Part shown: one piece after another, positions 11,601 through 21,200 of the stretch | Layout of the letters: the number at the start of each line of letters is the position of its first letter | Numbering within the stretch: the stretch's first letter is position 1 | Assembly: GCF_041734735.1 (NCBI RefSeq) | Contig: NC_134884.1 | Coordinates: 35,498,909-35,562,908, forward strand | Direction: 5' to 3' | From: Babylonia areolata | Taxonomy: Eukaryota; Mollusca; Gastropoda; Neogastropoda; Buccinidae | DNA: 64,000 bases | Notes under the pieces: generated by a model | What the model was told of the DNA's origin: nothing | Seen by the model: the letters and a program-made list of their open reading frames with translations, nothing else | Databases searched by the model: none | Program-made: the position numbers and the translations under genes

Positions 11601-12750
11601 ACACTGTGATGCTGGACTTGAAATTCATGTTCAGTATTTGTGAATTAATTTTGTTTTTTCTTTTTTGTGTTTGTGTTTAACTCACTCAGTACGGCCAGTC
11701 CTCTCTTCTCCTCTACACAGACCCCTCGGATGTCCAGTGGGTGTCTGAATGACCCAACCTTTAGCTTCCGTCGTCAGAATTGTGGTATTCTTTGTCAACA
11801 TTCACCTCTTCAGTATAAGAGCCTTCCGCTTGCAATATTTTGATGGTGGTAATTGGGGTGAAACGCTGTTAACGTCGTCTCTTTCGCCGTTCGTATGGAA
11901 AGAGTTAAGCTCCTTCGTGTCCCCAAAACCTCTTCAAAGACATTTGACCAAAGGGCCTTTCAGTACCAAGCACCTTCTGTGTGGAATTCTCTTCCTTGGA
12001 TATCCGTTACTTACCAGTGCTGTCCTCTTTCAAAACAAACTTGAAAGTCTGCCTGATCAGATAGGCGTTTGGTTGTGATGAAGCATAGCTAATTGTCTGC
12101 ATTCTTCCTCCTCCTTACCCACCCCACTTTACCCTCTACTGAAATCTTCATAGAGTGTGTGTGTCTGTGGGTGGGTGAGCGAGTGTGTGTGCGTGAGCGT
12201 GTGCAGAGCATTTTTTGTGTCGTGTGTGTGTGTGTGTGATTGTTCATGTCTGCAATTTGTAGTATTGTCTTGGTGAATAGATACACATATATTATTTGTT
12301 GTTTTATTTTCATGTGCAGAGGTATGTTATTTGCATTATTGTATATGTATTGTTTCATGTGAAGCACTTTGAGCCTTAGCATAGGGAGTTCGCTTCATAT
12401 AAGTACTATCTATTATTATTATTCTAAAAATGAATAAAGGTTTGTATAGATACACATATACGTGTAGTTTTTTCATGTGCAGAGGGATGTTATTATGCAC
12501 TGTTGTATATGTATTGTTGTGAGGCGCTTAGATCCCATTATATGAGGAGTATGATCTATCATTATCATTTAAAAAAAAAAAAGAAAAAAAAAGCTGTTAG
12601 AAAAAGAAAAAAGAAAAGAAACATCACTTTGTGTTCACATTGCTGTGCAGCTACCACCGCCATGCCTTGGGTCTGGGAGAACACTACAACTCCGTGGTGG
12701 AGCGAGGTCCTGATGATGAAGACGAAGACGATGACGAAACGGCAAGATGA
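4156..12750 (+). CDS. OTUD6B: OTU domain-containing protein 6B, 3' seven coding exons (gene partial at 5' end)
   Basis: Seven exons (4156-4293, 5747-5766, 6235-6280, 7782-7890, 9251-9312, 11420-11526, 12651-12750) join in phase to 193 residues plus TGA. The product is a cysteine-protease deubiquitinase of the OTU family, cytosolic in known relatives and linked to translation and proteasome function. Visible are the end of the charged N-terminal coiled-coil region (KERERDVRLKEAAVENL), the catalytic loop IPSDGNCMY with Asp and nucleophile Cys, DDFLPFLTHPETGDPYTP, the WGG segment, and GLGEHYNSV with the catalytic His. The protein ends in an acidic tail rich in Asp and Glu. Human OTUD6B has about 290-320 residues, so roughly the first 100 are missing; I found no matching exon in 1-4155, so they should lie before the window. 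The match to OTUD6A/B is much better than to other OTU families. Introns are filled with SINEs, a MITE and simple repeats. Confidence 0.95.
4300..4538 (-). mobile_element. SINE family B 3' fragment with expanded ATTGT tail
   Basis: The 3' end (ctttgtgtgaaattgaggct) follows a 130-bp attgt/attgc tail expansion that starts right at the exon a donor. Confidence 0.7.
4540..4925 (+). mobile_element. SINE family C, partial
   Basis: From the B-box region (gggtgtgggttcgaattccg) through the shared core (ggatgagatgattaaccgag) to the tail (gatttgtccgaatgcagtga). A TA microsatellite sits inside (4,840-4,881). Confidence 0.8.
4945..5115 (-). mobile_element. SINE family B fragment
   Basis: Antisense core and post-head part, bordered by a 40-bp A run at 5,115-5,143. 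Confidence 0.65.
5747..5766 (+). CDS. OTUD6B: OTUD6B exon b, 20-nt microexon
   Basis: Acceptor tgtccacag, donor gtgagtg. It encodes IPSDGN plus the first two bases of the catalytic Cys codon, which is completed by the next exon. It is real because the joined reading IPSDGNCMY is the OTUD6 active-site motif. Confidence 0.93.
5997..6118. repeat. three copies of a repeat of about 50-60 bp
   Basis: Units contain taatgcataaaatgacaatg and tctgtacttaa; located in an OTUD6B intron. Confidence 0.75.
6235..6280 (+). CDS. OTUD6B: OTUD6B exon c
   Basis: 46 nt after a T-rich acceptor (tttctgtttcag), donor gtatgg. It completes the catalytic Cys codon and reads CMYNAVKHQLSQRGLQ. Confidence 0.93.
6793..7193. 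mobile_element. family N inverted-end element
   Basis: About 400 bp with inverted ends CAGAGATCAGGTT and AACCTGATCCCTG and several ggtcat units near both ends. Contains a GA run. Non-coding; in an OTUD6B intron. Confidence 0.65.
7194..7781. other. OTUD6B intron, nothing recognised
   Basis: No repeat structure or coding signal found. Confidence 0.6.
7782..7890 (+). CDS. OTUD6B: OTUD6B exon d
   Basis: 109 nt, starts in phase 0 and ends in phase 1. It includes the conserved DDFLPFLTHPETGDPYTP stretch of the OTU fold. The acceptor (tttttttaaag) is A-rich at its end but is fixed by the frame. Confidence 0.92.
8040..8350. repeat. degenerate repeats (gtattcattcacacattgat type)
   Basis: Three to four diverged units of about 80-90 bp in the OTUD6B intron after exon d. 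The rest of that intron (8,350-9,250) shows nothing recognisable. Confidence 0.65.
9251..9312 (+). CDS. OTUD6B: OTUD6B exon e
   Basis: 62 nt, acceptor atgttgcag, donor gtcagt. It reads EKFEEYCEELVSTPAWGGHLE; the WGG segment is conserved in OTUD6 proteins. Confidence 0.93.
9500..9830 (-). mobile_element. SINE family A, old divergent copy
   Basis: Reverse-oriented body (ggcactaacaggtctgcaca) ending in a degraded tRNA-like head near 9,825. A second 3' fragment follows at 9,830-9,947. Confidence 0.75.
10396..10784 (+). mobile_element. SINE family A, full length with 12-bp target duplication
   Basis: Flanked by ggtgcttgtttc at 10,384-10,395 and 10,785-10,796. The perfect duplication and intact boxes mark a young insertion. 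Confidence 0.93.
11065..11400 (+). mobile_element. repeat family M
   Basis: Moderately repeated segment (gttggaatttgatcatcatg, tccccactctctcggccaag). Related pieces lie at 24,780-24,912, 49,505-49,790 and, inverted, 56,930-57,290. No coding capacity; class unknown, SINE-like. Confidence 0.65.
11420..11526 (+). CDS. OTUD6B: OTUD6B exon f
   Basis: 107 nt, acceptor gtgtgacag, donor gtaagt. It encodes LRAMSEALTIRMEVVQAEG and GEDYTGPPIIL, the OTU beta-strands before the catalytic His. Confidence 0.93.
11677..11908 (-). mobile_element. TTAA MITE, family F
   Basis: Same element reversed, TTAA at both ends, followed directly by a LINE 3' fragment. Confidence 0.87.
11909..12425 (+). mobile_element. 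L2/CR1-like LINE 3' end
   Basis: Degraded frame with KTFDQRAFQYQAPSVWNSLP, the usual C-terminus of L2/CR1 reverse transcriptases, then a 3' UTR ending gaagcactttgagccttagc and (ATT)n. Confidence 0.75.
12651..12750 (+). CDS. OTUD6B: OTUD6B terminal coding exon
   Basis: Acceptor tgctgtgcag. It carries the catalytic His in RHALGLGEHYNSV, then an acidic tail (PDDEDEDDDETAR) and TGA. No AATAAA follows before the MITE at 13062, so the transcript end is unknown. Confidence 0.93.
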
Positions 12751-13061
12751 CAAGTCCCACTTGTGTAGGCTGTTTCTGTACTGTTGACGAGGATGCACCG
12801 TTTTATTTATTGTCATGTTTTGTTTTTGTTTTTTTTTTTTTAAATTGCATTGTATTGTTGTGGTTTTGAGTTGGCTGAGAACTGCATGATGTGATGAGTG
12901 TGCCCCCCACCCCTCCCCTGCATAACCCCTACATCCCCTGCACCCCGCTACTGCCACCTTCACTGCTTTTGTTCAAAAGCGAAAGTCACATACCTTTCAA
13001 AAGCGAAAGTCACATACCTTTCAAATCTGATGGCCATTACTTTTCTCTCTCTCTCTCTCTC

Positions 13062-13469
13062 TTAACCCCTTCTGCCCCACAACTACATGCTAGATGCTTG
13101 AAAGCTTCTCTGAAGGCCTTCAGCATCAGCCACGACACATGGGAGCTGAATGCAATGGACAGACCAAAGTGGCGTTCAGCTGTCCACAAAGGCGCCAAAT
13201 CCTGTGAGGCCAACAGAATCGCTGCAGCAGAGCAACGCAGACAGGCCAGGAAAAGCAGGGCCAGCAAGTCCCTGACAGCCGCCACCATCCCCTGTCCACA
13301 CTGCGTCAGAACCTTCCGGGCGTGGATTGGCCTGACCAGTCATCTGCGCACCCACAGAGCCCAACCCACCCACCACCAGGATGACTAGATGGTCCTCGTT
13401 GATCCCGACGGACGAACCACACATGCTTGCTACATCTCCCTGCTTGCTACATCTCCATGAGACCACTGC

Positions 13470-13506
<37 letters not shown>

Positions 13507-13990
13507 CAGGGAAAAAAAAGGTGTTGTGCACTAAAACAGCTGTAACTTGCTTACTTAAAAAAAACCCATCACCAGACTTTCATGAAAAGTTTGAAACTGA
13601 ATGTCACTTTTATCAGTGAAACTACCACTTTTTTTTTTTTCTTTGCCATTGATGTCATAATTCATAAACAGCTTGTACCACCTCTTCTGCAGTCAGTCTT
13701 TTTCGGTTATGTGTTGACATTTTGAAAAAAACCCCAAAAAAACAAAAACAAAAAACCCAAACAAAAAAAACCTCGGCAAAAATTGATGTAGAATTGTTGT
13801 TTTAAATGGAATGAACAAAGCTTTATTTGACTGTTTCCAGAGTCCATGGACGGTTCAGCTTAGAAATCCAGTTGCACTGAGCAAGAATAATCTGAACTAG
13901 AATAGCAGTGTCTGTACACTACTAATACCTGGTCCACAGGGGAAGTAGTCAAGGTATGAGTCATCTCGTACCTGGTGTGGAATGAGTTAA
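13062..13990 (-). mobile_element. TTAA MITE, family H, interrupted by a LINE fragment
   Basis: Ends TTAACCCCTTCTGCCCC and GGTGTGGAATGAGTTAA. It matches the complete copy at 33,819-34,131 in pieces; the excess is the LINE fragment at about 13,092-13,421 plus expanded A runs. Confidence 0.75.
13092..13421 (+). mobile_element. 3' end of a non-LTR retrotransposon (RTE/BovB-like C-terminus)
   Basis: The frame ending at TAG 13,386-13,388 reads RCLKASLKAFSISHDTWE, DRPKWRSAVHKGAK, CEANRIAAAEQRRQARKSR and CPHCVRTFRAWIGLTSHLRT. I recognise this as the C-terminal tail, with a C2H2-like finger, of a widespread LINE ORF2. Only the last 98 codons or so are present; inserted in MITE family H with a possible short duplication atgcttg. 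Confidence 0.8.
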
Positions 13991-14845
13991 AGGTGTGGGC
14001 ATGTGCATGCTTGTTGACTAGATTACCATACTGTTGCTAACCTTTATTGTTATTCACCTTTATTTTATTATTATTATTATTACTACTACCTTTTTTTATA
14101 TTATAATTATTATTTATTTATTTATGTAAGCTTATCTATTATCTATTCACCTTTATTTTATTATTTTTTTAATTATGTATTTATTTATTTTTTTTTTTCT
14201 CAAGGCCTGACTAAGCGCGTTGGGTTACGCTGCTGGTCAGGCATCTGCTTGGCAGATGTGGTGTAGCGTATATGGATTTGTCCGAACGCAGTGACGCCTC
14301 CTTGAGCTACTGAAACTGAAACTGTTGTTTAGCATAATTGACGAGTTATCGCCATATATAGCTCTGGATCCTCACTAAAGCCACTGCTTAATGACAAGTT
14401 TGTAGGTTGCCAAATGAAAAAAAAAGTAATTTCCCCATCCACTGCAGTGTTGATTTACTAATCATTCAACTGTTGTGAAGTGTTTGTTCAGGTTGTGTGT
14501 GAAAATGTTTGAATACCAGATTGCCTATGAATTGTACAATTATTGTGAAAGTATGAACGCTATTTTGTTGTTGTTGTTGTTTTTGTCAGAGAGCAACAGT
14601 TTTTTTCCATGTATATTAGTGGTTGTGTGTTTGATAGGAGACACATAACTAAAGGCGAAAAAACAACAATGAACACACACAAAAAAGACTGCAAAAACTA
14701 GCTTTCTTAGCCCGGAATATCGAATATCAAACTCATCCTGAAAAGTCCACAAAAAAAAGGAGAAAAAAAAAGAAACATCATTATATTCTTCCCCTGCTTT
14801 GTGACTAATGATGCAAGTTCAAAAGGAATTTCAGGATGGTTGCCT
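13991..14845. other. intergenic AT-rich sequence
   Basis: (TTA)n and (ATT)n stretches at 14,060-14,190 and a family C tail at 14,195-14,320; otherwise nothing recognised. Confidence 0.6.
14195..14320 (+). mobile_element. SINE family C tail fragment
   Basis: From caaggcctgactaagcgcgt to gcctccttgagctactgaaa. Confidence 0.75.
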
Positions 14846-15135
14846 TGGCGGACGAGCGCAATAGCTGAATGGTCAAAGTGTTTGACTCTAATTCTCAGGG
14901 TCCTGGGTTCGTTCCCAGTATCGGGGACTGGAGGGTTAAGGGTGGGCATTTTCCCAGTCCCCTAGATCAGCACAAATGCAGACCCACTAGTGCCTTAACC
15001 CTTCTTTTGTGCATGAACATGCAAAAGATCAAATACGCAGAATTAAAACCCAGCAATGGCATGCACACCCCTAAACGGTAACGCAAGTAAAAGCAGACAC
15101 GCAGATATGAGTGAGCATAGGGGAGTTGCAGATCA
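14846..15135 (+). mobile_element. SINE family A, diverged and shortened
   Basis: Head ggacgagcgcaatagctgaa with B box gggttcgttccc; body partly deleted. A family C SINE is inserted just after it. Confidence 0.75.
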
Positions 15136-15144
15136 TGAATGGAC

Positions 15145-15270
15145 AGGAGGAAGGTGGCAGAATGGTTAAGACGCTCAGCTGCCAATACAGAGAGTCCGTG
15201 AGGGTGTGGGTTCGAATCCCGCTCTCGCCCTTTCTCCTAAGTTTGACTGGAAAATCAAACTGAGCGTCTA

Positions 15271-15301
<31 letters not shown>

Positions 15302-15555
15302 CGTGTGCAGCACGCACTTGGCGCACTGAAAAAGAACCCATGGCAACGAGAGTGTTGTCCTCTGGCGAAATTACGTAAAATGAAATCCACTTTCATAGGT
15401 ACACAAATATGTAAGCATGCACTCAAGGCCTGACTAAGCGCGTTGGGTTATGCTGCTGGTCAGGCATCTGCTCAACAGATGTGGTGTAGCGTGTATGGAT
15501 TTGTCCGAACGCAGTGACGCCTCCTTGAGAAAGTGAATTAGAGTGAAACTGAAAC
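15145..15555 (+). mobile_element. SINE family C, full length with target duplication
   Basis: tRNA-Leu-like head (aaggtggcagaatggttaag, B box ggttcgaatcccgc), shared core, tail ending gcctccttgagaaagtga. Flanked by tgaatggac at 15,136-15,144 and 15,556-15,564. Confidence 0.92.
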
Positions 15556-15587
15556 TGAATGGACATTAAGAGAACAGCTTGTAGTTT

Positions 15588-15865
15588 AGAATAAAAGCTT
15601 TTAGGTAAGTTTGTTGATAAAGTTGATGAGTCAGCTTGATAAGTCAGCTTATTGTTCAGAATGAAAGCTAATAGGTCAGCTTAAGAATGAAAGTTGATAG
15701 GTCAGCTTGTTATTAAGAATGAAAGCTGAGTAGGTCTGCTTAAGAATGAAAATTGACATGTCAGTTTGTTAAGAATGAAAGCTGAGTAGTCATTGTTAAA
15801 AATGAAAGCTGATTAAGTCAGCTTGTTAAGAATGAAAGCTGAATAGCTCAGCTTTCGCTTTTTTT
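15588..15865. repeat. degenerate tandem repeat (gtcagcttgttaagaatgaa type)
   Basis: About seven units of 30-45 bp built from gtcagcttgttaagaatgaa and agctgaatag. No coding potential. Confidence 0.8.
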
Positions 15866-16018
15866 AGTGTAAGAGCCAATCTTTGTAGACCTGACTGCTC
15901 AGTGTTTCTTGTGTTATATTGCTTCTGTTGTGAAGACTTAGACATGTTCAGATGTTTGTTGGTGTTGGTAGACCGAGACAGAGGTGTGGTGACCTGGTTT
16001 ATGAGGCACATGCTTGGA

Positions 16019-16415
16019 AAATATGTGCAGACCTGCTAGTGCCTGAACCCCCTTTGTGGGTATTTGCACGCAGAAGATCAAATACACACGTTAAAGATCC
16101 TGTAATCCATGTCAGCGTTCGGTGGGTTATGGAAACAAGAACAAACTCAGCATGCACACCCCTGAAAACGGAGTATGGCTGCCTACATGGTGGGGTAAAC
16201 AAACAAAACAGTTATACATGTAAAATGTTACATGTCTGTCTGAGTGTGTATGTGTGCATGCCTGAAATTCAATTGAATGACACTGGAAACGAACGATGAG
16301 CGCCCAATGGCAGCCATCAGTCGGCTCTACCCAGGTAGGCAGCCTGTTGTGCAAATGACACCAGCACCTAGAGCTGGATCTCCGACCGAGGATAGGTGCT
16401 GTATAATATATGTAT
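16019..16415 (+). mobile_element. SINE family A, tail variant A2, headless
   Basis: Starts within the body (atatgtgcagacctgctagt) and ends in a different 3' part (cgatgagcgcccaatggcag) instead of the GAA tail. Confidence 0.8.
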
Positions 16416-16454
16416 CCATATCAAATTAATTTATATCGAAATAAGTAAATCAGA

Positions 16455-16776
16455 GGCTTGTGGTTTGAATCATACAAAATGTATGTTTCTTGAGGTTCAA
16501 ATCACACAGAATTTGTATTTCTTGAGGTTTGGATCATGCTGAAATCTGTATTTCTTGGGGTTCAGTCACACATAATCTGTACTTGTTGTGGTTCGAATCT
16601 ATAAAATCTGTATTTCTTGTGGTTCAAATTACACAGAATCTGTATTTCTTGTTGTTCGAATCACACAGAATCAGTATTGTGGTTTGAATCACACAGAATC
16701 TGTATTTCTTGTGGTTCGAATCGCACAGAATCTGTATTTCTTGTGGTCTGAATCACACAGAATCTGTATTTCTTTC
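16455..16776. repeat. minisatellite of about 32 bp carrying a B-box-like motif
   Basis: About ten units of the type cttgtggttcgaatcacaca, gaatctgtattt. Each contains GGTTCGAATC, which equals the pol III B-box core of the local tRNA-like SINEs. It lies in the OTUD6B-MVD intergenic region just after a family A SINE. Confidence 0.85.
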
Positions 16777-16799
16777 TTCCCCACCCAACCCCTTTACTG

Positions 16800-17439
16800 C
16801 CTTCCATGAGATGGTAAGAGGTGGTGTAGTTGTTAAATGTACTCGTTTGGGTGGGTGGTAAACGGAGGTCCCATATGGAGATTGCACTGAACTACTAGCA
16901 CAAATAGATTCCTTGTTATGTTAATTCCACTGAATGTAATATGTTAGTTTAATTAATTACACTGTGGATTAATAGACTGTTGCTCTTCAATCAGAATAGC
17001 ATGGGAAAGAATGGATCTGGACATTATTGATACAGAATCTTGTAATTTATCACATGCTGCTGTTACACATCAAATCAGCCAAGAATGGGTTATGATTGTG
17101 CAATATGATTTTGAGAAAATAATAAAAGGTGTGCTATGCTGTTTGCGGCGGTATATTTCACACAGTGCATATATATCTGTATGTGTGTGCGTGTGTGCGT
17201 AGTGTGGATATGTGTATGAATGTTTGCTTGTGTGTATGTAATATTTCACACAGTGCGTATATGTGTGTGAGTGTGTGTAAGTGTGCACACAAGTGCACAC
17301 AATATGGATATGTGTATGAATGTTTGCTTGTGTGCATGTAAAAAGGAAAGGAAGCTGTTATGATACGCAATTTTTTTTTTTTTTTTTTTTACCAAAGAGT
17401 GTCCAAAAAGAACAAATTCATTAACAGTTCTTCATTCTT
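16800..17439. other. intergenic, short duplicated TG-rich blocks
   Basis: 17,150-17,340 holds two copies of tatttcacacagtgc with tatggatatgtgtatgaatg; no gene seen. Confidence 0.6.
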
Positions 17440-17828
17440 TTGTATTTCTTTTTATCACAACAGATTTCTCTGTGTGAAATTCGGGCTGCTCTCCCCAGGG
17501 AGAGTGCGTCGCTACATTACAGCGCCACCCATTTTTTGGTATTTTTTCCTGCGTGCAGTTTTATTTGTTTTTCCTATCGAAGTGGACTTTTCTACAGAAT
17601 TTTGCCAGGAACAACCCTTTTGTTGCCGTGGGTTCTTTTACGTCCGCTAGGTGCATGCTGCAGACGGGACCTCAGTTTATCGTCTCATCCGAATGACTAG
17701 CATCCAGACCACCACTCAAGGTCTAGTGGAGGGGGAGAAAATATCGGCGGCTGAGCCATGATTCGAACCAGCGCGCTCAGATTCTCTCGCTTCCTAGGCG
17801 GACGCGCTACCTCTAGGCCATCACTCCA
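17440..17828 (-). mobile_element. SINE family B, full length
   Basis: Antisense; tail at 17,440 and tRNA-like head at 17,828 (cctctaggccatcactccac). Located downstream of the MVD stop. Confidence 0.9.
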
Positions 17829-18131
17829 CTTTTTGGATAAAGAGACTAAACAAATTCCAAATAATTTTTCTCCATTTGTTAATGAGACATAGGTTTCAAA
17901 TGACCACGATTCCCACATTCGCTCCCTAAAATGCAAATGACTTAATCAAAAAAGGAAACAATATGTCCTGAATTGATGGTATATCATTATGATTTGACAG
18001 TACAGACTTTTTACTTCACTGACCCAACTTGAACAAAGAGTTTAAATAAAGGGAGAAAAATAAAGAAGGAAAAATATTCAGGTGGTCATTTAAAAAAAAA
18101 AAAAAGGAAAGAAATCTACTGATGCAGACAT

Positions 18132-18218
18132 TTAACAAGCAGCAGACAGAGTCTTTGGTAGACCTTCTGCGGTGAGCAGACTCTCTGCAGGATCCAGTTC
18201 CTCAGGGCCTGCCCCAAC
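18132..18218 (-). CDS. MVD: MVD exon 12 (stop codon)
   Basis: 87 nt from acceptor attgtgcag. It reads [20 protein letters not shown], then PKTLSAAC and TAA; human ends VGPGPQILDD...DGLPKPAA. I see no minus-strand AATAAA just downstream, so the 3' end is undefined. Confidence 0.94.
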   Translation of the reverse strand, partial: VGAGPEELDPAESLLTAEGLPKTLSAAC

Positions 18219-21200
18219 CTGCACAATAATAAATGACATACAACAGGTTCACACACACACACAAAAACCCAACTTACTGTCTACATGTTAGGGTAAAAAC
18301 TGTCATGCAAGTAGAAGCCCACTCATATGTACGATCAAACATGGGAGTTGCAGCCCTGGAGAAGAAAAAAAAAAAAGAAAAAAAAGACCAGCTTCATGGG
18401 CCTGTGAAAACTTCAGAAGACCACCCAATTTATCTCAAGGGCTGATCTCGTGTGTGAACTGTCAATGAGGAGAAGAAAAAGAGGAAGGAGTTAAAACAAC
18501 ACAAGCACTTTCAGAACAAATAAAACTGTAGTAGCCATCATTGGACAGCATATTCAACTAAGCAGCAAGGATCCTGGGTTCAATGCAGGCATCAGACAGT
18601 CCCCCTCCACTCCAGCTTCAGTGATGGCAAGGGTGAGATGGTAAACCAAAGTTTGGTGTCATATACTGTACCATGTCAAACTGATGCAAACTAGGCCTAT
18701 CGGTTTGCTCTGCTTGGCCAAATTTCGTGCGGCTAACAGTGAAAAGACAAGCCGTCTTGCCCGGTCCACTCTTAGCCAATCAAACGCCTCTAAAAGCTAT
18801 AAGCGCTGAATCATTCCTTTGGCCAAGGCTCTCCACGCCATCTTGTCAGGTTTATGCTCTGTCTCGTCTTACGCTTTTTTTGGCTATTAAGCGTACTCAT
18901 TTGGCCTTATTTTGCTGCATGCGGCTTGTATTTATTGTATTCTTACATTCTGTGGACTGGATTCGACTCGGCCCCCTCGATCTGTGTGTTTTTCTCTACC
19001 TCCAAGTCAATCCTGTCTTTCCTTTCTCTGCTGGGGATCGGATTTTCGCTGGGTGCCTAAGCGCGGGTACCATGCCTCGTATGCCATCCCACGAAGGCAG
19101 GAATCATGAGGCTGGGATTAAGACTCGGCAAGACTCTCCCAGGCTCGGAGCTCATGATTCCTCCCGATAGGGACCGCGGCAATGCGTCTTTAGACGCTGA
19201 TCGCGGAGGCAACACTCGTACCAGTGAAACGGTCATGAAGGGGACCGGGGGGAAAAGGGTACGAGCGTCGCCTCCCGAGGTGTCCCAGTGCGAGGCAGGG
19301 AGAGGGGGGGATAAACCAAAGTTCTGTGTGCAGCATGCACTGAATCCTCTTTGTTCCAAATGGCACTCAAGGCCACCACCACCAGAGATCACTGCTGCCT
19401 TGCTTGTGCTGTCGCAGCCAGTTTCCCCCAGGTATAGCCGTTCTCTGAGAGTTCTTTGCAGCATGCACTTAGCTCAAACTGAAAGAACCCATGGCAGCAA
19501 GGGAGTTGCCTCTGGCAAAATTTTGTTTTACAATCTACTTTCATAGGCAAGCAAACATGCATATGCAGAAGGAAAATGGGAGACTACGGGTTCTACTGGA
19601 GAAAAGCAGTCTGAACTTCACACGAAAAAAAAAAAAAAAAAAAAATCTGTTGTGACAACGGAGTAACACAACAGAAAATCTACTGATAGTGTTCATGGTC
19701 AAGCACATGCATTGGTAAAACTTAATCTACAACTTCCCATATTCTTCATTATAATCCACATGCAAGTCATATAAATTATTATCGCCCCCTCCCAATTTTG
19801 TGTGTGTGCATGTGTGTATGCGTGTGCATGTGAGTGTGTTTCAAACAATGGCACATCAGATTTGTTGTGACTTACCTCTGTGTGAATGATGTACTTGATC
19901 GCTCCTTCACTGTGTGGTATGTTGATGCTGTTTCGTTCGTTCTGCAGATATTTATACAGAAAAAAGAACAGACTTCAGTGCATATTTTCTCTCAGTCCAA
20001 CTTATTATAAAGTGGAGTCCCAATTACGCAAGTCAGCTGACAACCACCATTTGAATCACAGAGATTATAAAGTCGATTTAAACATTCTGTCTTCTGCACT
20101 CTGATATTATTTTTTTCATTAAAAAAAAAAATTAGATACGACAAATATATCTTGCCAATACCAAGAACATTAGATCAACCTACTGCCATGTGTGTGTATA
20201 TGTGTGCTTGTGTGACTATGTGTGTGGGTTTTTTTTTATCTTCAGTTTAACGTCTATTCACTATAAGTGTTTTTAGACGGAAAGGAGTCAAGTAGTGGAC
20301 AAAGGAAAGGGAGTGCATGTGAATATTAGTGTAAAAAAGTGTTCATGGTATGTATCAGAGGAAAGGTAGATTATTATAAGAAAAAGTCTAAAGAGATTGT
20401 GGTGTGTACTGAATGAGATGTCATGGGGGTGGGGGGTGGGGGGGGGGAGAATATGTATATGCATATCAACAAGTATTAACCTACAACAATGTAAATATAA
20501 ATAACAACATTAATTGTAATACATCAAAGGAGGATACCAACTGGACTGGAGTTTAAAATTTCTGAAAACTACAAGTCTAATGTATAGAATTCGTTTAAAT
20601 GCCTTTTGTACAAAATTTTCTAAAAATATAAAATGTATATGCGGTAAGCAAATAACTGTAAGCCATCTACTCGTTCATTGTCCGAGCATAAGACAGTTAA
20701 TTCCAAAAAATGTAATTGATGACTTTTCTTCCAATATTTCATTAGCCACTGAAAAGATTTTGAATCATTATTCATTGCTTAGAATGTGTGTGCTTGTGTG
20801 TGTATATGTGTGACTGAAGCCTGACTGAACAACAGAAAACAAATAATGAGCAGCTGAAGGCAGCTTTCAGGTGACTGTCGTGCAGGATGATTCCACATTT
20901 TTGAAGCGCTTAGAGCTTGGTCTCTGACTGAGGATCGGCTCTGCTACATAAGTATCATCAATCATCCTGGCAACCTAACATCGATGGTTCCCTATGGACT
21001 GCCAATGCTGGAACTGCGTCGGACGAATCCGGGTGTGGCAATGTATGGGGGAATCTAAATGAGCGGCGTGGGAGTAATGCCACTGAAACGGTGCAGATGA
21101 ATGGGGCAGCAAAAAAAAAAAAAAAAAAAAATTATCATCAATCAAACGTCCCTGGGCGTGGGGTTGGGGTGGGGGAAGGGTGGGGGGGAGTGGGGCTCTG

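Noticed and set aside
12891-13388. 165-codon zinc-finger-like protein gene downstream of OTUD6B
   Set aside because: The conserved part matches a LINE ORF2 C-terminus and lies inside a MITE; the first 67 codons are low-complexity flank.
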